A program made the translations under genes and the position numbers. A stretch of 64,000 bases of DNA, from assembly GCF_000327385.1 (NCBI RefSeq), contig NW_008708797.1, positions 131,693 through 195,692 on the forward strand, in the 5' to 3' direction. Positions 48,701 through 59,790 of the stretch are shown here, piece by piece. This stretch comes from Lottia gigantea. Its lineage: Eukaryota > Mollusca > Gastropoda > Lottiidae. The notes beneath the pieces were generated by a model. That model made no database searches. It worked only from the letters and a program-made list of their open reading frames with translations, and was not told the origin of the DNA. Each line of letters starts with the position of its first letter. The stretch's first letter is position 1.

Positions 48701-50092
48701 GAACAATAGATTCAATAATAACCCTCAAAAATTTCATATTGCTATTTGGTATACAAAGAATTATTAACAAAAATTAAGGGAAAAAAACTGTTCAAAAATT
48801 TGCTACAATTAACCAAAGGTCATTGGTAATATCTAAGCTTAGCACTTAGTCCTTGAAGTGACGATAGTCTAAATTTATGTATTTGTTGAATTGTAGAAGA
48901 AATATGTTGGATTTTATTATGGAATGTACTATAAGCTTATATATCTGAAATTGAGGTCTATCAGCTCATTATGCAATTGTAACCCTTTAAACCATGAATA
49001 CTCATTAAAAATAGTACTAAATTTTTATTAAATTACCTGGAATTTTCATCATTTCATCATGTTGGACTCTTTGTTGGAAAGAAACACTTTGATGTGGCAT
49101 TTGTAGATAAATATCAAGAGTAATAGGCTCAACACAATGATTAAGAACTATACCAAAACAATAATCTACTTCAACATCTGAACTAGAGGGTATAAACGTC
49201 TGAAAAAATAAGACAGTAATAGACATAAAATTACTTTGAGTTTATGCTTATGGCTTGCCATAGAGAATTATCCTTGTTTTATAAAATTTATTTTCTTATA
49301 ACTTTTTTTCACCATAACATTCAAATTGTGATAGAAAACCATTATTTATTTTACCAATAGACTAAACAATATAAACTAAAGTTAACACTTTTACTACCTG
49401 ATATTTGTATGTTCCTGTACAATCTAATTTAGTACAAACATCTGCAGAGCTGGTACCATTTGAAGTACAATGCATCTGTGATCTAGTCTGTGCAGACATC
49501 TGATGGGCCACATTTTGCCAGAATTGACAGGCTTCATGTTCAGTAGGAACAATATCTTCACCACTAACTGTTAATATCAGTATTACAAGAAATGCTGAAA
49601 TATTCACAACATATCTTTTATCAATTTGCCATTATTACATTAGGCTACCACAAGCCACAACACACAAAAATTTGACGTAGTAGTATATTATAAGTCCTAT
49701 AGACCTACAAATGAAAAGGCATTGAGGGGAAAAGTCCCATTGGTAGTGGATTAGTTCTAGGCCTACTGTAGTCCATTGGAGCAATTTTAGACAATCAACA
49801 TCATTACATGATTTTTAAAATCACCTCTTAATGGATTCATAATAATAATAGAAATATAAACATAAACTTGAAATAGAAAATCACAAATGAAATAGGACAG
49901 TCATTGCTTTGACTGAATGTTGAAATCTCGTGATTATTCAGAGACTCCGTATCAAAATACAAATATTAAAATGCAAAGATAAGCATAAATACAAATAAAT
50001 ATACATAGAACATTAGGCGAACACAAAACAATGAGGAACCTACATAAGAAAACACAGTTAGACTGTGATATTGTTGTTGTTTTCATCGCCAT
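45796..50092 (-). CDS. Unrecognised type I membrane protein with an EB/EGF-like cysteine block
   Basis: I do not recognise the family. Exons in phase (431 codons with TAA): 50056-50092 (tentative start), 49398-49594, 49037-49199, 48599-48690, 47972-48197, 47502-47564, 46358-46630, 46132-46224, 45796-45944. Features in order: hydrophobic leader FLVILILTVSG; extracellular domain with spaced cysteines (EACQFW, QMHCTSNGTS with an N-glycosylation sequon, TKLDCTGTY, VDYCFGIVLNHC); Pro/Thr-rich stretch; a roughly 90-residue block with about 12 cysteines resembling an EB module (GCNIETKLCQC, NEMCDKNGVCDC); Ser/Thr stalk; transmembrane GCVSAVVVLVIIGVVIYLA; and a short tail with DRHALI and DDDDPLVI, of the (D/E)xxxL(L/I) endosomal sorting type. 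The start exon is the weakest part; exon 2 could splice to another leader. A receptor or sorting role is only inferred. Confidence 0.75.
46782..46972 (-). mobile_element. Family A MITE, diverged copy
   Basis: TTAA|AAGGACAGGTTTGCC at the left, interior AAATCCATGTGTGCCCAG in reverse orientation relative to 40206, right end eroded. Lies in an intron of the membrane-protein gene. Confidence 0.65.
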
Positions 50093-50409
50093 TTTGTTGT
50101 TCTTTTACGTAGAAAAGTTCTTGTAAGAAGTTGATTGGTTGAAAACCTCAAGTCCGTTTACTTCGTATTTTTCCGGAAATCTCCGAAGACCAGGCAATCT
50201 CCCAGCAAAGAAGTTGCAAAGGTATTTTGAGCCTTGTAATCATGAAAATATCCATTTCGAACTGTTGTCATTAAATTTCAAGGGTAAAGAATTGTTGGTT
50301 ATGGAGGAGGGCTTTAAAGATACATGTTAGTTATATTGACAGGTCTTAAACTGTTACCAGTTTCATCAAGCCTTACTCAGCTGATAATTTTTCGAAGTTC
50401 ATGGAAAAC

Positions 50410-50638
50410 TTAAAGCTACCATAGTCTAAATGGGGGAAATCAAATCACAATCAGTAAATTAGGATAAGGTTTTATTGTATTCTTTCTTACATGCAATCAA
50501 CAAAATTGAGTATGAATTGAGGTATGAATTCTGTTGTAACTTTATGACACCAGGTAAGTTCACTGATGTATACATACTCATATTGACCATTCTTGAGAAT
50601 TAAATTTTATGTTCATTCTAAGACGTAGTATCACTTTA
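50410..50638. mobile_element. Family B MITE, diverged copy
   Basis: Left TTAAAGCTACCATAGTCTAA, right TTCTAAGACGTAGTATCAC, interior GACACCAGGTAAGTTCACTG matching the 8788 and 10088 copies. Confidence 0.6.
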
Positions 50639-50912
50639 GCTATAGGCCCTATAAGCATATCATTCAATATCTGTCAAAATGATTTGAAAAGTCATGATTT
50701 GTATTGGCTAGTTCAGCTTTTATAATTCGCGAATCGCCAACCAGACCATAAGCCCTGCCTATTAAGGCACGTGACGAAGACGACCGGAGGTTAGACAAAC
50801 AATGTCGCATCAAGGCGTCTTTAACGTTATAGTGCAAGTGCTGTCCATAATAAAATTTATTCGTCCGGGTTTGTCTTTGGTTTGCTTTGTCTTCTATGCT
50901 GTATTTTGAGCG

Positions 50913-51080
50913 ATGGCAAGTCTGATTCCACTAGCAAATGAAATGATTAAGAGTATTACGTTCTACTTTTTGTACAATGTTGGCAATGAAGGCAGGATTC
51001 GCCTAGATTTACCGTCTGATATTAGGCTATCAGAAGCCACACATTTCACTGATAAAAAAAGCAGTCAAATATTTCAGTGA
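50913..51080 (+). CDS. Possible small ORF or first exon, unrecognised
   Basis: 55 codons starting MASLIPLANEMIK just downstream of a CpG-richer island with an E-box/CRE-like CACGTGACG. The composition looks protein-like (NEGRIRLDLPSDIRLSEA) and no repeat explains it. No strong splice donor follows and no homologue comes to mind, so it could equally be chance. Confidence 0.25.
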   Translation: MASLIPLANEMIKSITFYFLYNVGNEGRIRLDLPSDIRLSEATHFTDKKSSQIFQ

Positions 51081-52019
51081 AGATTATTCTATTCCATCAA
51101 ATGTTTTCGAAAGTCTGATCTCGGCGATAAAGTACTGGTATTTGAAATTAGCTCCAAATGTCATAAAAGTAGGTCAATGAGAAAAAAAACGAACACCTTC
51201 ATTCCATCAACATCGACATTTCTATCGAACGAGTCAACATATCATTATTATTTAGGCTAGGCTTAGACTTTTAAGCTTTTTAAGCTTTCTAGGCCCAGAG
51301 CACACCATCAATTAATCACATGTATTTATTTTGACGATTTCTCTTTTTTTCATGTTATTTCAGGTGAATAAAGCGGATGCGTCAAAATTAATAGGCCTAT
51401 ACTATATGTGCCTAATAATTAATAAAAAAAATGTGCCCAAATCTCTCTGTCTAAACTAATATATGAGTAATTGAAGATGTGCCTGATTAATGTCTGTCTA
51501 AATGACCGAGTGCCTAGGAAAAGTATGCCTAATGTACTGTGTCTATTTAACTACCAGGTATAAATATAAGCTCGGGGCCCTAACTTATTTGTTGAAATGG
51601 ACAGTGAATCATTTTAGGCCTAGGCTAGGCTATGGCAATTGGCTTACATTTTATTTTTATATATTTCTTAGTTCAAGTGCATGCAGGTCCTATATTGATG
51701 GCCTTCTGCTTGCTCTTCAAATTTAGTTGTTTTAATAAGGGTTTCACTAGACCTACCCGATGAACTGACATGTATGCACAAGTCTGTCACAACAGGGTAC
51801 TAGTTAGGTTATTCCTAGAGATCTTAATCCATCAAAGTCAATTTTATAAACTGGCTGGTTTTGGGTTTAGGAAATAGCAGAAAAGTCACGCTTTGCGTAT
51901 CCGATCTTTATAGAAATCATCGCTGTCGCAAATTCCATAAAGGCATCTTTTCACCATAACTGAAATCCCTGAAAATTGTAACAAAATAACGGCAATAGTC
52001 AGACTGTCTAACCTTCATC

Positions 52020-52140
52020 CACGTGTTTGAGGTGACGTCACCTAGATGTATGAGGCAAAGACGTTGATTGGCTAGTGTCAATATAAGGGGCGTGGTTATT
52101 CATCAATTTGGTTATTTCTCCTTCTTTTTTAATTTTTTTT
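52020..52140 (+). promoter_or_regulatory. Candidate promoter with CRE, inverted CCAAT and GC/KLF box
   Basis: Within 80 bp: a perfect palindromic CRE, TGACGTCA (about 52033), an inverted CCAAT box in GATTGGCTAG (about 52067), and TATAAGGGGCGTGG (about 52083). It lies in a GC-richer island in AT-rich DNA and directly precedes the exon at 52187, at a sensible distance. Confidence 0.55.
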
Positions 52141-52186
52141 AGGTGTCAGTATATCTGAAAGTGAAGTTTGTAAATTATAATTTTAA

Positions 52187-52287
52187 ATGTTGAATTTTAC
52201 TACCCTGTTCAAGTGTAATATTGTGCAACAGTGTAAACATTTAATAAGAAATATGTCTTGTACTTCTACAACTGTCAAATATCTTCG
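52187..52287 (+). CDS. Putative first coding exon with a mitochondrial-type presequence
   Basis: ATG-initiated frame of 33 codons plus two bases ending at a consensus donor (CTTCG|GTAAGT). The peptide starts MLNFTTLFKCNIVQQ, has no Asp or Glu and several Lys/Arg, so it resembles a mitochondrial presequence. A second in-frame ATG follows (NMSCTSTTVKYL). The candidate promoter directly upstream supports it. The body of the gene is not identified; a phase-compatible open stretch begins at 53277. Confidence 0.45.
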
Positions 52288-52834
52288 GTAAGTTACTTTT
52301 TTCCCCTCAAAATCCATTAACAACATCATCATCATTTACGCCACTGACCATTAAAAATATATGTTGTTCTTTATTTTGTGGCAATCAATGCTAGTTTAAG
52401 ATTATTCTAATTTATTTATTGCTCATTAATGATCAGTAGCAAACTCCATATCTAGTCATTATCTAAATTGTCTAAACTTTTATTTCTTCTAAATCTTCTG
52501 TTTGGACAATAGATCATTAAATTGATATAAATAATTAACCGTAATCTAGTCCAAATATTATATTTTTGAATTTTTTGTTAAAATGTCATAATCTGTATTT
52601 GTTTACATTCAAATAATAGAATATTATAAAAGCTGTGATAACAGAGTGTTTCTTTGCCTTTAATTGTAAATTAATTGTATTCTGTAGCCTTACATATAAC
52701 ATTTGTCTCCCTTTAATTCCTTCAGTAAATAGTGTTTCTGTAACTGCTAAAAAAAAATCCCACACACTCAGTTACCATTACTACACTTTAGAAAACATAT
52801 CTAGTTGCCATGATTACACATCTATCAGAATACC

Positions 52835-53290
52835 TAGCCAGTTTCCATGCTTACACACCCACCAGAATACCTACTCAGTTTCCATGCTTACACACCCACC
52901 AGAATACCTACCCAGTTTCCATGCTAACACCTACAAGAATACCTACCCAGTTTCCATGCTTACACACCCACTAGAATACATACCCAGTTTCCATGCTTAC
53001 ACACCTACCAGAATACCTACCCAGTTTCCATGCTTACACACCCACCAGAATACCTACCCAGTTTCCATGCTTATACACCCAATAGAATACATACCTAGTT
53101 CCATGCTTACACACCCACTAGAATACATGCCCAGTTTGCATGCTTACACACCCACAAGAATACATATCCAGTTTCAATGCATACACACCCTCCAGAATAC
53201 ATACCCAGTTTCCATGCTTACACACCCACCAGAATACATACCCAGTTTCCATGCTTACACATCCTCCAGAATACCAGCTCTATCGCCAGG
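52835..53290. repeat. 37-bp minisatellite
   Basis: About 12 copies of CAGAATACCTACCCAGTTTC + CATGCTTACACACCCAC, with CATACC variants. Long frames over it arise from the repeat only. A further diverged unit follows at about 53455-53500. Confidence 0.95.
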
Positions 53291-53463
53291 AAGGAATTGG
53301 TGCTGGGGCTCAGATTTTGTACTTTTGAAGAATTAAAGGCCCGAGAAGTCATTTCTGACAATATATCTAAATCTTTTTCAATTTTGTACAAAGCCACTGT
53401 AAATGAATCAATCTCTCCTGTACTGAAGAAGGTTTTGCTAGGGCTTATTAATCAGTTGCCATG
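53277..53463 (+). CDS. Possible terminal exon or unexplained open stretch between minisatellite units
   Basis: About 62 sense codons (SIARKELVLGLRF ... FEELKAREVISDNISKS) to a TGA at 53461. If the ACCAG at 53272-53276 served as acceptor, it would join the 52187 exon in frame (CG|C), giving a roughly 95-residue protein. Against it: both ends lie in minisatellite-like sequence and I recognise no family. Confidence 0.2.
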
Positions 53464-53499
53464 ATTACACCCACCCTCCAGAATACAAACCCAGTTTTC

Positions 53500-53890
53500 G
53501 TACATCTCCGCAATTGCACATAAACACTCTAGAAGGTACAATTTTTAACTGATTTTGACAAAACGGTATGATTATTTGTAAACACTCAAGGTTAAACCCT
53601 ATTGAAAATCAAAAAAATCGAAAATGACTAGGATGAGTTATTGCCCTTGTTCTTGATAATACGTTCGAATTAAACTCAAAAAACACATTAGAAGGCATGA
53701 TTCTTGCCTGATTTTGACTAAACTTTGTAATATGATTCAGTATCGCCTCAAAAATTCAAAAGAAGTATATTACTGAAGGTTGAATATTTCATACTGGTGA
53801 TTGTTACTGTACTGCTAAATATTTTTATTCAAAATCAAAGCTGCAAGTGGGTGTAATTACCTTGCCTGGCACAATAGGGTTCAATATAGA
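53500..53890 (-). repeat. Interspersed dimeric repeat, reverse orientation
   Basis: Reverse-strand relative of the 10960 repeat: two units with AACACTCTAGAAGG and ACACATTAGAAGG, GAGTTATTGCCCTTGTTCTT between them, then the TGTACTGCTAAATATTTTTA and ATCAAAGCTGCAAGTGG tail. Confidence 0.7.
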
Positions 53891-54489
53891 TTGAAAATTT
53901 TCATTAGCAATTTATCACAACAAGTTTCAGTAGTGGCCTTTTCAAGATAAATTTAGATTCACATTTTTGAGCTCTATTACGCAAGCAAATTTCAAACAAT
54001 GATATCCTTTAAAAGGCATTGAAAATATGTGGCAGTTATATAATCTGCTTCCTTTTATATTGTCAGTTAGTATATAAATTAATATTTATTATTAAGACAT
54101 TATATAAAAAAATTGATTATTTATTTATTAATATAGTATTATTTCTTCCAGACAGTTGCTTACACATTACAGATTTATGGCCCACAAATGCAATATAATA
54201 TATATTTAATTATATTATAATTAAGTTACGTTAAGTTGTCTTAATAACTGTACACAAGAGAGATATCAAACTGGTCACCCTGCCACAAAATTTTTAAGAA
54301 ATGATTGATATCTAACTTTATCAATTTTAATATTGTGTGATCAATTTCTTTCTGGCGTTATGATTCCGTCATTTAGCCTGACTTTGAACCCTGAGTGTAA
54401 ATAAAATTAAATATCACATACCCTGAAGTAATACAAGTAAAAGAGTATGATGTTAACATTGCGTGACGTCACTTAATAACGGTTGGTTT

Positions 54490-54930
54490 ACCAGCTGCTA
54501 GGGTATATATTGTGTAATTGTGTGCCCAGTGAACAGGCTGCTAGGGTATATATTGTGTGCCCAGTGAACAGGCTGCTAGGGTATATATTGTGTAATTGTG
54601 TGCCCAGTGAACAGGCTGCTAGGGTATATTGTGTAATTGTGTGCCCAGTGAACAGGCTGCTAGGGTATATATTGTGTAATTGTGTGCCCAGTGAACAGGC
54701 TGCTAGGGTATATTTTGTGTAATTGTGTGCCCAGTGAACAGGCTGCTAGGGTATATTGTGTAATTGTGTGCCCAGTGAACAGGCTGCTAGGGTATATATT
54801 GTGTAATTGTGTGCCCAGTGAACAGACTGCTAGGGTATATATTGTGTAATTGTGTGCCCAGTGAACAGGCTGCTAGGGTATATATTGTATAATTGTGTGC
54901 CCAGTAAACTGGCTGCTAGGGCTGAAAGGT
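54490..54930. repeat. 43-bp minisatellite
   Basis: About 10 copies of CTGCTAGGGTATATATTGTG + TAATTGTGTGCCCAGTGAACAGG in two parts, with internal deletion variants (some lack TATA or the TAATTGTGTG block). No gene in it. Confidence 0.95.
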
Positions 54931-56787
54931 TGACTAGCACACAGCAATTTTTCATTAGACCAATTGAATTGGTTATCCCATGATGGTGGGATGAAGTGGC
55001 TGCAGTGTGTACTGCATAGCTTTACATGTTTTCCCGAAGTCTAAATTAATGTTTCATTTCATTTTAGTTCATCACAATATTTAGCATTCAGATCCTACAG
55101 TGTAATCTCAAAAGAATTGTTGGATGTTTTTCTCTCAATGATGCATAAGAATATTTTCTGCCACATTAATTAGGTATCCTAGGGGAAATTACAGTAATGT
55201 ACATTATTTTACACAATGTTAGCAATTAGTTGGTTGAAATGTAGCAATTGCTGTTATTTTATTAGGTGGCATGATATATTCACAAAAGATCACACTCAAA
55301 AACATGTTTCGCTGTTTAGCCCCCTTGCTTGAGTCAATTTCTTGCTGGGTTGATTGTGACACTTCATTGATAGTGATGTTCTCATCCATCAACCATCTTG
55401 CTGGTGGAATTTTTGCAAGAGTTAGAATAAAGGGTATTGGAAACTATACAAGTCTGCCTGATATTACTTCTTAGACTAGAGATTGGTGTAAAATCACAAC
55501 TGACCTAACACGCTACTGTGGAACTTGAAGTTAAATATGGCGGGAAAATTGTCATGACAATATTATGGTTCATTAAATTTCATACATTCCATAATATTGA
55601 TGTCACCTTCTGTTGAAAGATATTTATTATTTCATATTAGTTTTACCTATTTTTGCACACAAGTTTTTCAATTGGTCGGTTACGCTTAACTGAAATACTT
55701 ACATGAAGTGTTGATGAAAAATCAATAAGATTGCTTGTGTTTATTTTTTTTTCAGCCTCTGAGTCTGAAATAAAACTCAATATTGCCTTTAATAGGTATC
55801 TGTTGTAGACACCTGTTGCAAGTAATGTATAATTTACTTGTTTTGAATGAATAAATAGCACTAAAGATCATTGTACAAAATAACTAGAGCTAGAAAGTTG
55901 TTAACTGTTTACTGATCTGCATCATAGATGGGGAATCCTTGTTGTGGACAATCTAATTAAAATGAGATTATAATTTCTATCTGATGTTTTTGTCTCCATT
56001 GTAATCCAGCAATTTTGCTACCACTGTCAAGTTCTAATGATGTTTTTTTTAAACCAATCAAAGCGGGTTATTTAGAACCTGTCTCTGATGAACTGTGGGA
56101 TAGCGAAACTGTCACATTGTTCTTCTTTAGATTTCGTCATCTTATTTTTCTTCATTTTCATCTAATTCTAATTAGTAGGTTGTGTGATGACATGAATACA
56201 GTGTTAATGTCCTTTAATTATAGTAGAAATAAATTCTCTTTGAAAAATAATGATATAAACTGAATAGTTTGAATAAGACTAGAATAGTAAAAATAACATT
56301 ATGACTTATCTCTCCACAGACTGTATTATTATCACAAAATATTATTGAGCAGTAGTCCTGTTAAGTGGTATTAAACATACGCTAATCCTTATTCCGTCTG
56401 TTTAAGCTAATCCTTATTCTGTCTGTTTATATTGAGTCAAACTTTTTATGGCTTTCATAAGCAAAAATAGATTTCTTTCAATAAACAGAAATTATGGAAT
56501 TGTTAAGGTTTTATGACAAAAGTAATCTTCAATATAATCCTACTAACAAACATGAAACTTTTGGTTAACTTCACAAATCATGTAAACTTTATTTATCATG
56601 ACAATATAAAATTGTGAGAAGGAGTAAGGGTCATTGGCACCATCTTTTTTGTATTGAATTGCGTCTATATGGTTTATGTTAAAATTCCCTAATGTGTCAG
56701 GTGATGTTTTGGTCACAAGGTTTGCAATATCATATTGAAACCTTAAAGAGGTACCGGTACCATTGAGTCAGACACTAGGTTGCGCGC
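54931..56787. other. Gene-poor stretch
   Basis: AT-rich. Two ORFs (55271-55474 and 56015-56263, plus strand) have no recognisable domain, splice context or promoter. The first is preceded by an acceptor-like TTTTATTAG at 55257-55265 and so could be a stray exon. Otherwise I see nothing supported. Confidence 0.4.
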
Positions 56788-57368
56788 TAGTGAAGTAGGA
56801 CACGTGAGTCTGTCGTCTGCTGCCATAGTAATAGTACTAAAAAAGGCAAAATCGCTATCATGACGTTTTTACTAGTTTCTATTAGAATCCGAAAAATACA
56901 CACCAAGACATGCTTTACATATTATAAAGTGAAATTGAATTTGCTTTTTAACAATATTTTCAAATATTTTTTATCGGCATGCTTTTCTGAGAAACGGCAG
57001 TTTGAAGTATATTTAGGGTAAAAATCTCAATTTTACAAGTTTCCAAAAACTATTTCATCAAAATTCTAAATATTCATCCATTTTGCTAAATTTGCTTTTT
57101 TTAATTTTTTTCGATTTCGCTCAGCCAATTCTTGCGAAAATTGACTTTACAAAATGACCAAATAAATTGTTTGATTTTTTAGTTAAAAACGGCACAAAAT
57201 GTATTGAAAGTCATCTAGATTTGTTATTTGGTTAGGTCATTGCCAGAATTCTATTTTTGGAATAGGTACTAGTCAAATTTGACATCATTCTATGCCCAGA
57301 AAAGCAGAACTATAGAAAATGAACACAAGTCTATATACCAGTCCCTACTGATATGTCCTACTTCACTA
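56788..57368. mobile_element. Unclassified 581-bp terminal-inverted-repeat element
   Basis: Left TAGTGAAGTAGGACA (56788-56802) and right TGTCCTACTTCACTA (57354-57368) are perfect 15-bp inverted repeats. The interior is AT-rich with oligo-T/A runs and no open frame. Target duplication unclear. Most likely a non-autonomous DNA transposon. Confidence 0.65.
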
Positions 57369-58239
57369 CAGTACCACCATGCAGATTGATTGTGCCAGGG
57401 AATGATAACTCATAGAATGAAATCTTGGAAGATGACAGGTCTTTGAAAATTGTATAAAAAAAACAACCCTATGAGGAAGTGAAAAATGCCCATTATATAA
57501 CTTAACAAGGTTTTAGGTCTTTTTGATTTGGTCTGTAAAAAATGCATTATGTGTATACAGCTTTAAGAGGTTTTAGCTTCCAAAAGGGGTTGTATCTCAG
57601 TGAGTTTGATAAATAAACCAAGTACTAATGATACAAAACTTAACCCCAAAACAGCATAATGGCAAACATTAGTAGAAGCTAATCAACTTTAAGTGTTACA
57701 ATGTTATTTAGTCACAAAGGAAAAATGATGGTTATTTCTAACATAAGTTGTCAATGTTACTCAATCTATATTTTCAGGAAACAGACTCTAAAATGATTTA
57801 GCTTCAATTTCTGAAAGGAAAATGAGGGAAGATTATAGCTACTGCAGTCCAATTTGGTAATATTGAAAGAAAGCCATAAAGTAATTGACTTCATAGCACG
57901 ACTTGATTGTCTTTTCTAGAAAAACACTATTAAATGTTGACAAGAAAATGAGAAGAAGACAATTTTCTGCCCTAACGTATTGAACCAATATTCGCTTATT
58001 TAGAACAAATCTGGTATATTGGTATGGAGCAGAGAATAATTGATTCAAACTGAAATGTTGGTCAAAATCAGGAAATGATACGCTATAGATGAGATAAAAT
58101 ATTTATATGGAACAAAAAGGATTTATCACTTCAAACAGAAAACAATAAAACAACCATAAAAAAAAATCGCAATATTTTCGAAGTCTGACTTTTAACACCA
58201 TTTTATACAACATTTTGGGAAGGAAACAAGACTAGGATC
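57369..58239. other. AT-rich sequence, nothing supported
   Basis: No frame with coding character, no named repeat seen by eye. Confidence 0.4.
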
Positions 58240-59790
58240 AATGAATTTTAGAAAAGATAAAAGCTAGGTAGAGATCAATAAGTTTTAGAATAGATAGAAG
58301 CTAGGTAGAGATCAATAAGTTTTAGAATAGATCAACAAGTTTTAGAATAGATAGAAGCTAGGTAGAGATCAACAAGGTTTAGAATAGATAAAAGCTAGGT
58401 AAAAATCAATAAGTTTTAGAATAGATAGAAGCTAGGTAAAGATCTACAAGTTTTAGAATAGATAGAAGCTAGGTAAAGATCAACAAGTTTTAGAATAGAT
58501 AGAAGCTAGGTAAAGATCAACAAGTTTTAGAATAGATAGAAGCTAGGTAGAGATCAACAAGTTTTAGAATAGATAGAAGCTAGGTAAAGATTAACAAGTT
58601 ATAAAATAGATAGAAGCTAGGTAAAGATCTACAAGTTTTAGAATAGATAGAAGCTAGGTAAAGATTACAAGTTTTAGAATAGATAGAAGCTAGGTAAAGA
58701 TCAACAAGTTTTAGAATAGATAGAAGCTAGGTAAAGATCTACAAGTTTTAGAATAGATAGAAGCTAGGTAAAGATCAACAAGTTTTAGAATAGACAGAAG
58801 CTAGATAAGGAACACTAGGTTTGTAAAAGAAAGAAGCTTGGTAAGGATCAACAAGTTTTGGAATAAAAATATACTAAGTAAGGATCAATAAGTTTTGTGA
58901 AGAAAGAAGCTAGGTAAGGGTCAACAAGTTTTGGAATAAAAGGAAGCTCAGAAAGGATCAATAAGTTTTGGAATAGAAAGATGCTAGATAAAGATTAACA
59001 GGTTTCGGAATAGAAATAATATAAGAAAGGATCAACAAGTTTTGGAATAGAAAGAAGCTAGGTAAAGATTAACAGGTTTCGGAATAGAAAAAATATAAGA
59101 AAGGATCAACAAGTTTTGGAATAGAAAGAAGCTAGATAAAGATTAACAGGTTTCGGAATAGAAAGAATATAAGAAAGGATCAACAAGTTTTGGAATAGAA
59201 AGAAGCTAGGTATAGATTAACAGGTTTCGGAATAGAAATAATATAAGAAAGGATCAACAAGTTTTGGAATAGAAAGAAGCTAGGTATAGATTAACAGGTT
59301 TCGGAATAGAAAGAATATATGAAAGGATCAACAAGTTTTGGAATAGAAAGAAGCTAGGTAAAGATTAACAGTTTTCGGAATAGAAATAATATAAGAAAGG
59401 ATCAACAAGTTTTGGAATAGAAAGATGCTAGATAAAGATTAACAGGTTTCGGAACAGAAAAAAATATAAGAAAGGATCAATAAGTTTTGGAATAGAAAGA
59501 AGCTAGGTAAAGATTAACAGGTTTCGGAATAGAAAGAATATAAGAAAGGATCAACAAGTTTTGGAATAGAAAGAAGCTAGGTATAGATTAACATGGTTTC
59601 AGAATAGAAATAATATAAGAAAGGATCAACAAGTTTTGGAATAGAAAGAAGCTAGGTAAAGATTAACAGGTTTCGGAATAGAAAGAATTTAAGAAAGGAT
59701 CAACAAGTTTTGGAATATATAGAAGCTGGGTAAGGATCAATAAGTTTTGTAAAAAGATATAAGCTTGGTAAGGGTCAACAAGTTTGAGAA
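58240..59790. repeat. 37-bp minisatellite passing into a 74-bp higher-order repeat
   Basis: 58240-58810 is a simple array of TTTTAGAATAGATAGAAGCT + AGGTAAAGATCAACAAG (37 bp). From about 58900 the unit is a 74-bp dimer of two diverged halves: TTTTGGAATAGAAAGAAGCT ... GATTAACAG followed by GTTTCGGAATAGAAAGAATA ... GGATCAACAAG. About ten dimers. No gene. Confidence 0.95.

Larger units (their letters stand above)
50093..52019. other. Intergenic region with a GC-richer island at 50.7-50.96 kb
   Basis: Contains a family B MITE copy (50410-50638: TTAAAGCTACCATAG left, CTAAGACGTAGTATCAC right), a locally CpG-rich stretch (about 50725-50960, with CACGTGACG at 50768) that looks promoter-like, and a 55-codon ORF. 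The rest is AT-rich without a supported gene. Confidence 0.5.

Noticed and set aside
52635-53336. 233-codon frame rich in His, Thr and Tyr
   Set aside because: Translation of the 37-bp minisatellite; only the terminal non-repetitive stretch was kept, at low confidence.
54483-54722. 79-codon frame with a repeated CNCVPSEQAARV peptide
   Set aside because: 43-bp minisatellite read through; unit deletions change frame repeatedly.
56015-56263. 82-codon frame with a hydrophobic stretch
   Set aside because: No splice context, promoter or recognisable family; AT-rich sequence readily yields Phe/Ile-rich frames.
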